Below are positions 5,534 through 13,463 of a stretch of DNA of 13,463 nucleotides, piece after piece. The stretch's first letter is position 1. Every line of letters starts with the position of its first letter. The stretch lies in NCBI GenBank assembly GCA_012727685.1, contig JAAYGO010000225.1:1-13463 (forward strand). Reading direction: 5' to 3'. The translations under genes were made by a program, and so were the position numbers. The DNA is from Bacillota bacterium (GTDB lineage Bacteria > Bacillota > Dethiobacteria > DTU022). A model generated the notes under the pieces. The model saw nothing but the letters and a program-made list of their open reading frames with translations. It searched no databases and was not told the origin of the DNA.

Positions 5534-6349
5534 TTACAATAAAACGTATTTTTCGATCACTTCCGCCACTCCGTCGGCATCATTGGCGGCGGTGACCAGA
5601 TCGGCGGCACGGCGCACTGCCGGCATGGCGTTGGCCACGGCCACGCCCAGCCCGGCGTAGGTGAGCATGTCTAGATCGTTGCAACTGTCTCCAAAAGCGA
5701 TGATCTCATCGCGCCTGATGCCCTCCCGCTCGGCCAACCGGCGCAGCGCCTGCCCCTTGGTGGCTCGCCGGTCGGTGATCTCCAGGAAGGAGGGCCTGGT
5801 TTGCAGCACGGCAACCCGGTCTCCATAAGCAGTAGTAAAGAAGGCTTCGGCCTTGTCAAGCTCCTCCTGCGAGCGGATGATAATCGTAATTTTTGTTGGT
5901 GAGGCGCCCTGCCGTTCTAAAAAAGGCCCCAGGGGGCCGACCACTTCGGGTTCGATGGGTGCGATTCTGTTATAGAAGCGGGAGCTCTCGTTTTCCTCCC
6001 GGATAAAAAGCCGTTCATCGAAATAGATATTGACATGATAGCCGCGCGCCTCGGCTTCACGGACAATGGCGGTGGCCAGGCTGTTTTCAATGGGACGATG
6101 GTAAATGACCCGCCTGCTTTCCGTGGTGGTGATCATGGCGCCGTGGTAAATGATCAGGGGCCAGTCCACGTTCAGCTCCAGATCGCGCACGTACGGGATG
6201 CTGGTGCAGAACATGCGGCCGGTGGCAATCGTCACCTTGACTCCTCGCCGCACCGCTTCACGGATCGCCGCCTTGTTGCGGGGCGAGATTTGCAGGTCGC
6301 TATTAAGCAAGGTCTCATCAAGGTCAATGGCAATCATGCGGTAGCGCAT
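5534..6349 (-). CDS. Cof-type HAD-IIB family phosphatase
   Basis: This is a haloacid-dehalogenase superfamily hydrolase of the Cof/YbiV class. Family members are Mg-dependent cytosolic phosphatases acting on sugar phosphates, flavin or pyridoxal phosphates and similar small molecules; the substrate cannot be read from sequence. All four motifs are present in the 271-residue protein: motif I DLDET with nucleophile Asp9 and Asp11, motif II ATGR (42-45), the lysine in TKGQAL (Lys198), and motif III/IV GDSCNDLDML (220-229, Asp221 and Asp225). The type-IIB cap lies between motif II and the lysine. The ATG start at 6349 is preceded by GGAGG at 9 bases. It follows uvrC by 18 bases with its ribosome binding site in that gap, so it is almost certainly translated from the uvr transcript. 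A repair role is not implied by the family. Confidence 0.93.
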   Translation of the reverse strand: MRYRMIAIDLDETLLNSDLQISPRNKAAIREAVRRGVKVTIATGRMFCTSIPYVRDLELNVDWPLIIYHGAMITTTESRRVIYHRPIENSLATAIVREAEARGYHVNIYFDERLFIREENESSRFYNRIAPIEPEVVGPLGPFLERQGASPTKITIIIRSQEELDKAEAFFTTAYGDRVAVLQTRPSFLEITDRRATKGQALRRLAEREGIRRDEIIAFGDSCNDLDMLTYAGLGVAVANAMPAVRRAADLVTAANDADGVAEVIEKYVLL

Positions 6350-6367
6350 TTTAAAGGATCCTCCAAT

Positions 6368-8185
6368 TTAATGCAGGTGTTCGTAAAGACGGGCGGCGGT
6401 GGCCCGATCGATGCCGGGTACGGCCTCGATTTCCTCTACTGTAGCCCTAAGCAGCCCCTCCATGCCGCCGAAATGTTCCAGGAGGGCGGCACGCCGCTTC
6501 GGGCCGATGCCGGGAACCTCCTCCAGCGGGGAGCGGATCCGGCGGCGGCGCAGCCGCTGGTGCGTCTCCAGGGCAAAGCGGTGCGCTTCGTCGCGGATGC
6601 GCTGCAATAGCTGCAACAGGGTGCTGTTGGCAGGCAAGATCAGCGGGTTTTCCGATCCTTCCAGAAAAATCTGCTCGGGATTTTTGGCCAGGGAGATCAG
6701 GCGCAGGTCACCCAGCCCCGCAGCATTTAACGCCTCCCGGGCCGCATGGAGCTGTCCCTTGCCGCCGTCGATCAAGATTAAATCGGGGAGCGGCCATTCA
6801 CCATGGCCGGCCCGCCGCCGCAGCACCTCCTGCAGGGCGGCATAGTCATCTCCGGCCGGCGCCTGGCGGATATGAAAATGGCGGTAGCTGTCTTTATCGG
6901 GGCGTCCCTCCCTGAAGACCACCATGGAGCCCACCGCTTCTCCGCCGCGCAGGTGCGAAATATCATAACCTTCAATGCGCTCCGGTTCCGCATCAAGCCC
7001 TACCAGGCGGGCCAGCTCCTGCAGCGGCAGCTTTTCACGCTGCCAACTGCGCTCTTCATCCTCCTGCAGCTTTAACAGGCCGTTGCGCAGGGCCATTTCC
7101 ATCAACTGCTTCCGGGAACCGCGCCGGGGCACGGACAGAATCACTTTTTGCCCGGCGAGATCCCCCAGCCAGGCTTCGAGCAGCTCTTTGTCAGCAGGCT
7201 GGTGGGACAGCAGGATCTCCGCCGGAGGGTGCCCGGTGCGGCTGTAATAGTTTTTAATGAAGGCGGCAAGTGTTTCGCTGTCCGGTTCACCGGCTGCGCC
7301 GGCGAGGCGGAAGTGATCCTGGCTTAAGAGCTTGCCTTCCCTGATCTTAAAGAGCTGCACCGCGCTCTCCCGGTCATGGCGGACCAGGGCGACGATATCC
7401 TGGCTCCGGTGACGCTTGATATCGAGCACTTTCTGATCCTGGACCGTAACCTGCCGCAGCGCCTGGAGCTGATCCCGGAGGCGGGCCGCGCTTTCAAAAT
7501 TTTGCCGCGCCGCAGCTTCTTGCATCTGCCGCGTGAGCTGTTTCTCCAGCTTTGCCTGGTGCCCCTCCAGGAATAAAATTACCTGTTTGACCAGGTCTTC
7601 GTATTCTTCGGGCGAAACCGCCGCCGCGCCGCGGCAGGGAGCGAGGCAGCGCTTCATCTGGAAATTCAAGCAGGGGCGGCGGTTCACCGGTTCCCCGGTT
7701 AGCGGCTGGCGGCAGCGGCGCAGGGGGAACAACCTGCCCAGCAGGCGCATGGTATCGCGGACAGCGCCGGCATTGGTATAGGGGCCGAAGAAGCGGCCGG
7801 AGCTGTCCCCCTCCTTCCTCTGGGAAAGGCGTAAAAATTCCAGGCGCGGATATAGTTCATCGGTCAGGTGCAGGTAGGGATAATCTTTATCGTCCCGGAG
7901 ATTGATGTTATAGCGAGGACGGTATTCCTTGATCAGGTTGCATTCCAGGACCAGCGCTTCCATTTCGGAATCGGTGACAATAAAGTCTATATCCTTCATC
8001 CGGGCCTTCAGAGCCCTGGTCTTCGGCGGCAGGGTGGAGTCGTCGGCCAGGTAGGAGCGGACCCTGCTCCGGAGTGATCGGGCCTTGCCCACATAGATTA
8101 CCCGCCCCACGGCGTCTTTCATCAGGTATACCCCGGGGGAGAGGGGAAAGCGGTTCACCTTTTCAGCAAGCTGTTCGAGGTCCAT
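6368..8185 (-). CDS. uvrC: Excinuclease ABC subunit C
   Basis: UvrC is the dual nuclease of nucleotide excision repair, cutting 3' and then 5' of a lesion held by UvrB. The 605-residue protein is complete. It has an N-terminal GIY-YIG nuclease domain (GVY at 18-20, YVG at 31-33, Arg39, Glu76). Next is a four-cysteine cluster (Cys158, 172, 180, 184) at the position of the iron-sulfur site reported for E. coli UvrC. A UVR domain that binds UvrB follows (about 210-245). The RNase H-like nuclease domain has acidic residues in EGYDISH (Asp408) and LIDGGKGQL (Asp473) and a histidine in DEAHRFA (535). Tandem helix-hairpin-helix motifs end the protein (VPGIGPKRR at 557-565, VPGIDRATA at 589-597). The ATG at 8185 has GAGGGAG upstream. 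The gap to uvrA is 11 bases. Confidence 0.98.
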   Translation of the reverse strand: MDLEQLAEKVNRFPLSPGVYLMKDAVGRVIYVGKARSLRSRVRSYLADDSTLPPKTRALKARMKDIDFIVTDSEMEALVLECNLIKEYRPRYNINLRDDKDYPYLHLTDELYPRLEFLRLSQRKEGDSSGRFFGPYTNAGAVRDTMRLLGRLFPLRRCRQPLTGEPVNRRPCLNFQMKRCLAPCRGAAAVSPEEYEDLVKQVILFLEGHQAKLEKQLTRQMQEAAARQNFESAARLRDQLQALRQVTVQDQKVLDIKRHRSQDIVALVRHDRESAVQLFKIREGKLLSQDHFRLAGAAGEPDSETLAAFIKNYYSRTGHPPAEILLSHQPADKELLEAWLGDLAGQKVILSVPRRGSRKQLMEMALRNGLLKLQEDEERSWQREKLPLQELARLVGLDAEPERIEGYDISHLRGGEAVGSMVVFREGRPDKDSYRHFHIRQAPAGDDYAALQEVLRRRAGHGEWPLPDLILIDGGKGQLHAAREALNAAGLGDLRLISLAKNPEQIFLEGSENPLILPANSTLLQLLQRIRDEAHRFALETHQRLRRRRIRSPLEEVPGIGPKRRAALLEHFGGMEGLLRATVEEIEAVPGIDRATAARLYEHLH

Positions 8186-8196
8186 GGAAACTCCCT

Positions 8197-11022
8197 CTAC
8201 TGAAAAAGGAATTTTCGCAGCCAGCGTCCCGTATGGGATTGGTCGCAGGCGGCTACCTCCTCGGGGGCGCCCTGGGCCACAATGTAGCCGCCGGCGTCGC
8301 CCCCTTCGGGCCCCAGATCGATGATATAGTCGGCCCTTTTCAGGACATCCATGTTGTGTTCGATGACCACCACCGTGTTGCCGGCGTCGGCGAGCCGTTC
8401 CAGGATCGCAAGCAGTTTGGCGATATCGTCAATATGCAGGCCTGTAGTCGGCTCATCAAGGATATACAGGGTGCGCCCGTTGCTGCGCCGCGAGAGCTCG
8501 GTAGCCAGTTTGACCCGCTGCGCCTCGCCGCCCGAAAGGGTGGTCGCCGGCTGCCCGAGGCGCATATAGCCGAGCCCCACGTCAAAAAGCAGTTGCAGCT
8601 TGCGGTTGAGCTTTGGAATGGGCGCAAAAAAATCCAGGGCTTCCTCAACGGTCATGTTGAGCACATCGGCGATATTCTTGCCTTTATAATACACTTCCAG
8701 GGTCTCGCGATTGTAGCGGGCGCCGCGGCAAACTTCGCAGGGCACATAGACATCAGGCAAAAAGTGCATTTCAATGCGCAGGATTCCGTCTCCGCGGCAT
8801 GCTTCGCAGCGGCCGCCCTTGACGTTGAAGCTGAACCGCCCCGGGCGGTAGCCCCTTTTACGCGCTTCGGGCGTCTGGGCAAAGAGCTCGCGGATGCCGT
8901 CAAACAGGCCGGTATAGGTGGCCGGGTTGGAACGGGGAGTGCGCCCGATGGGCGACTGGTCGATTTCGATCACCTTGTCGAGATACTCGACCCCCTCGAG
9001 CCCGCTGTACTCTCCGGCCTGCTCGCGGGAACGGTGCAGCCTGCGGGCCAGGGCGCGGCCCAGGATCTCGTTCACCAGGGTGCTCTTGCCCGAACCGGAG
9101 ACGCCGGAGACGCACACAAAAAGCCCCAGGGGGAAGCCGACGTCAATGTTTTTCAGGTTGTGCTCGCGGGCGCCCCGCACCCAGAGCCAGCGCTCCCCGG
9201 GCTGGCGCCTTTGGGCCGGAACGGGGATGGAGCGGCGGCCGGCCAGGTAATCCCCGGTCACCGAAGCGGGGGCGGCGGTGATCTCGGCAAGGCTGCCGGC
9301 AGCCACGATCTCTCCGCCGTGGGCCCCGGCGCCGGGCCCGATATCCACGATAAAATCGGCCGCGCGAATAGTTTCCTCGTCGTGTTCGACCACGATCACG
9401 GTGTTGCCCAGGTCGCGCAGGGTTTTCAGCGTTTCCAGGAGACGGGCATTATCCCGCAGGTGCAGGCCGATGCTCGGCTCGTCCAGAATATAGATCACCC
9501 CGGTCAGGCCGGAACCGATCTGCGTCGCCAGCCGGATCCGCTGCGCCTCGCCGCCTGAAAGGGTGGAGGCAGCCCGATCGAGGGTCAAATATGACAGTCC
9601 CACGTTGTTTAAAAATTGCAGCCGGGCGATGATCTCCTTGATCACCTGCCTGCCAATCTGGCGCTCCCGCGGCGTGAGCTGCAATTGCTCGAAAAAGGCG
9701 ATGGCCTCAGCCACGGTGAGAGAGGATACCTGGGCGATGTTGCAACCCCCGATCAGCACGGCCAGGCTGGATTCCTTCAAGCGCTGGCCGCCGCAGCGGG
9801 AGCAGGGTATATCCTCCATGTAGCGGGAGAGCTCCTGGCGCACCTCTTCCGATTCGGTCTCCGCAAAGCGGCGCTCCAGCAGGCGCAGGATCCCGGGGAA
9901 GGGCTTTTGATAAAAACGCACGCGGCCAAAGATGTTGACATAGCGGAAATTGATCTTTTCCGGCGAGCCGTACAGAAGCCGGTCGCGCTGCTCCCGGTCG
10001 AGCCGGTTAAAGGGCAGATCCAGATCGATCTGCCACTGTTTCGCCGCCGCTTCCAGGAACTGCTGGTAGTAGCCCTGGCTGCCCGAGAGGGGATGGATCG
10101 CTCCCTCCCGGATCGAAAGATGGGGGAAGGGCACCACCAGCTCCGGCGAAAACTCCGAGCGGAAGCCGAGGCCGCTGCAATCGGGACAGGCCCCGTAGGG
10201 GCTGTTAAAAGAGAAGATCCGGGGACTGATCTCTTCAAAGCTGAAACCGCATTCCGGGCAGGCAAACCTTTCGCTGAAGAGCTGCTCGCCGCCGCCCACC
10301 TCGCCGACCAGGACCAGCCCTTCGCTGAGCTTGAGCGCTGTTTCCATGGAGTCGGCCAGGCGGCCCTGGATGCCCTCCCGGATGACCAGCCGGTCCACGA
10401 CTACCTCGATGGAATGCTTCTTCTGCTTGTCCAGAACGATTTCTTCTTCCAGTTCCCGGATGGTGCCGTCAACGCGGATCCGGACATAACCTTTACGGCG
10501 CATCTCTTCAAAAAGACGGCTGTATTCACCCTTGCGGCCGCGCACCAGCGGCGCGAGCACCTGGATCCGCGTTCCCTCGGGCAGGGTCATCACCTGGTCC
10601 ACCATCTGCTGCACCGTCTGCCGGCTGATCAGGCGGCGGCAGTTGGGGCAGTGGGGCTGGCCAATCCGCGCAAAGAGAAGGCGCAGGTAATCGTATATTT
10701 CAGTCACTGTCCCCACCGTGGAGCGTGGGTTCTTGGAAGTGGTTTTCTGGTCAATGGAGATGGCCGGGGAGAGGCCTTCAATCTGATCCACATCCGGCTT
10801 ATCCATCTGCCCCAGGAACTGGCGGGCATAGGCCGAAAGGGATTCCACGTAACGGCGCTGCCCCTCGGCATAGATCGTGTCAAAGGCCAGGGAAGATTTG
10901 CCCGAGCCGCTTAACCCGGTAAATACGATCAGGCGGTTGCGGGGGAGGGTCAGGTTGACATTTTTCAAATTATGTTCGCGGGCACCGCGAATAATGATCT
11001 CTTCTCCCGGCAAGCCAAACAT
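8197..11022 (-). CDS. uvrA: Excinuclease ABC subunit A
   Basis: UvrA is the damage-recognition ATPase of nucleotide excision repair; as a dimer it scans DNA and loads UvrB. The 941-residue protein is an internally duplicated ABC ATPase. Half one has Walker A GLSGSGKSS (36-44), signature LSGGEAQR (488-495) and Walker B YILDEPS (511-517). Half two has GVSGSGKST (640-648), LSGGEAQR (829-836) and YILDEPT (853-859). Zinc sites are visible as C255/C258/C279/C282 and C739/C742/C762/C765, with extra CxxC pairs at 125/128 and 407/410. Length is normal and no nucleotide-binding residue is missing. The ATG at 11022 has GAAAGG directly before it (too close) and AAAGGG 11 bases upstream, so the ribosome binding site is weaker than in its neighbours. 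The gap to uvrB is 15 bases. Confidence 0.98.
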   Translation of the reverse strand: MFGLPGEEIIIRGAREHNLKNVNLTLPRNRLIVFTGLSGSGKSSLAFDTIYAEGQRRYVESLSAYARQFLGQMDKPDVDQIEGLSPAISIDQKTTSKNPRSTVGTVTEIYDYLRLLFARIGQPHCPNCRRLISRQTVQQMVDQVMTLPEGTRIQVLAPLVRGRKGEYSRLFEEMRRKGYVRIRVDGTIRELEEEIVLDKQKKHSIEVVVDRLVIREGIQGRLADSMETALKLSEGLVLVGEVGGGEQLFSERFACPECGFSFEEISPRIFSFNSPYGACPDCSGLGFRSEFSPELVVPFPHLSIREGAIHPLSGSQGYYQQFLEAAAKQWQIDLDLPFNRLDREQRDRLLYGSPEKINFRYVNIFGRVRFYQKPFPGILRLLERRFAETESEEVRQELSRYMEDIPCSRCGGQRLKESSLAVLIGGCNIAQVSSLTVAEAIAFFEQLQLTPRERQIGRQVIKEIIARLQFLNNVGLSYLTLDRAASTLSGGEAQRIRLATQIGSGLTGVIYILDEPSIGLHLRDNARLLETLKTLRDLGNTVIVVEHDEETIRAADFIVDIGPGAGAHGGEIVAAGSLAEITAAPASVTGDYLAGRRSIPVPAQRRQPGERWLWVRGAREHNLKNIDVGFPLGLFVCVSGVSGSGKSTLVNEILGRALARRLHRSREQAGEYSGLEGVEYLDKVIEIDQSPIGRTPRSNPATYTGLFDGIRELFAQTPEARKRGYRPGRFSFNVKGGRCEACRGDGILRIEMHFLPDVYVPCEVCRGARYNRETLEVYYKGKNIADVLNMTVEEALDFFAPIPKLNRKLQLLFDVGLGYMRLGQPATTLSGGEAQRVKLATELSRRSNGRTLYILDEPTTGLHIDDIAKLLAILERLADAGNTVVVIEHNMDVLKRADYIIDLGPEGGDAGGYIVAQGAPEEVAACDQSHTGRWLRKFLFQ

Positions 11023-11037
11023 CCTTTCAAGATCCCT

Positions 11038-13068
<2,031 letters not shown>

Positions 13069-13101
13069 CGCCCTGCCTCCGCTTACTCAGTCACATAAAA
13101 C

Positions 13102-13130
13102 AGTATAAACCCGCCTGATCCGCCTGGCAA
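13102..13130 (-). promoter_or_regulatory. Sigma-A promoter for uvrB
   Basis: On the minus strand TTGCCA (13125-13130) and TATACT (13102-13107) are separated by exactly 17 bases; each hexamer matches 5 of 6 consensus positions. Predicted transcription start is near 13095, giving a leader of about 27 bases that carries the GGAGG ribosome binding site. This is the strongest promoter seen in the window. Confidence 0.75.
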
Positions 13131-13208
13131 CCCCTGCTGAAACATGTCCACTTTGTTCCTGCTCTCAGTGACAGGAGACGAAGCACTTCATTCCCCTGAT
13201 CCTGGTGG

Positions 13209-13263
13209 CAGCCCCCTCACCCTGCCCTCTCCCCCCAAGGGGTGGAGAGGGGTTGGGAAGGGC
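13209..13263. repeat. CCCTCACCCTGCCCTCTCC hairpin repeat, copy 2
   Basis: CCCTCTCC (13225-13232) pairs with GGAGAGGG (13244-13251), and the stem continues inward as CCCC/GGGG around AA with one bulged T, giving about 12 base pairs. The 21 bases at 13212-13232 are identical to 5237-5257, in the same orientation as copy 1. It lies upstream of the uvrB promoter and so outside the predicted transcript. Confidence 0.75.
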
Positions 13264-13340
13264 TGACCTTAACCACTTATAAAACAGCCCATGGATTATA
13301 GACCTTGCATTTTCATCTTTCTGATGGTGCCTTTGTTTAG

Positions 13341-13367
13341 CTCAGTTTGAGGGAAATGAAGACATCC
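13341..13367 (+). repeat. Possible relic of the HSERSEE-type dispersed repeat
   Basis: CTCAGTTTGAGGGAAATGAAGACATCC aligns in pieces (TCA-T-TGAG, GAA, GAAGA, ATC) to the repeat found at 309-336, about 15 of the first 22 positions. It is preceded by CTGATGGTGCC, as the hairpins at 258 and 5313 are preceded by CTGCTGGTGCC and CTGATGGCGCC. The match is weak and could be chance. Confidence 0.25.
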
Positions 13368-13463
13368 TTTATATTTTACCAAACAAATGTTCTGCGGTAA
13401 ATAGCAAATTATAGCAATAATTAATTGAACAGCAAAACCCTCATTAGCAATTTTAACCAATGC

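Larger units (their letters stand above)
13069..13463. other. Non-coding region upstream of uvrB
   Basis: No gene is seen in these 395 bases. From the uvrB side they hold the promoter (13102-13130), the second copy of the hairpin repeat (13209-13263), a minus-strand TATAAT (13295-13300) with only a 3-of-6 -35 (CAGAAA, 17 bases away), a possible relic of the HSERSEE-type repeat (13341-13367), and an AT-rich end with four AGCAA words (13403-13450). Confidence 0.6.

Noticed and set aside
8074..9558. 494-codon open frame on the plus strand
   Set aside because: It is antisense to uvrA and the uvrC start. Its internal repetition mirrors the two ABC halves of uvrA, its composition is that of a shadow frame in GC-rich DNA, and uvrA is complete and unmistakable.
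9616..10914. 432-codon open frame on the plus strand
   Set aside because: Antisense shadow of uvrA with no recognisable motif and no independent ribosome binding site that I could see.
13140..13160. LexA-like box around GAAACATGTCC
   Set aside because: Only the left half resembles the GAACnnnnGTTC pattern; the right half does not match.

Overview
The window looks like chromosomal housekeeping DNA from a GC-rich, low-G+C-lineage (Firmicutes/Clostridia) bacterium. The evidence is gene content and order: uvrB-uvrA-uvrC followed by the rapZ-yvcK-whiA trio and a sigma-54 gene, with strong GGAGG-type ribosome binding sites and a sigma-A type promoter. A thermophilic or syntrophic clostridial lineage (Moorella/Desulfotomaculum-like) is my best guess, from remembered synteny only. 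All eight confident genes lie on the minus strand, so transcription runs from high to low coordinates.

First block (13068 down to 5534): a good promoter at 13102-13130 precedes uvrB, uvrA, uvrC and a Cof-type HAD phosphatase. Gaps between these genes are 15, 11 and 18 bases, so they are probably one transcript. UvrA and UvrB find and verify DNA lesions and UvrC makes the two incisions. The HAD protein is a presumed small-molecule phosphatase with no evident repair role.

Second block (5199 down to 469): rapZ, yvcK, whiA and rpoN. Spacing is tight: 25 bases between rapZ and yvcK, a one-base stop/start overlap (TGATG) between yvcK and whiA, and 37 bases to rpoN. This is the conserved Gram-positive cluster linking nucleotide-sugar/cell-wall and carbon-flux control (RapZ, YvcK) to WhiA, here extended by sigma-54. 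YvcK has a two-helix N-terminal membrane anchor. A hairpin immediately after rpoN may end the transcript.

The three non-coding gaps (1-454, 5200-5533, 13069-13463) are where the unusual structure lies. They hold degenerate copies of at least two, possibly three, dispersed palindromic repeat families. One is the widespread repeat whose spurious translation reads HSE(R/Q)SEES; another is a CCCTCACCCTGCCCTCTCC hairpin repeat present twice. At the left edge an extended -10 element points leftward into a purine-rich stretch that may begin another gene.

I saw no CRISPR array, tRNA, rRNA, transposase or phage gene, and nothing I would call a new biological system. The best items for follow-up are the repeats, the rapZ leader, the membrane-anchored YvcK and the phosphatase inside the uvr operon.
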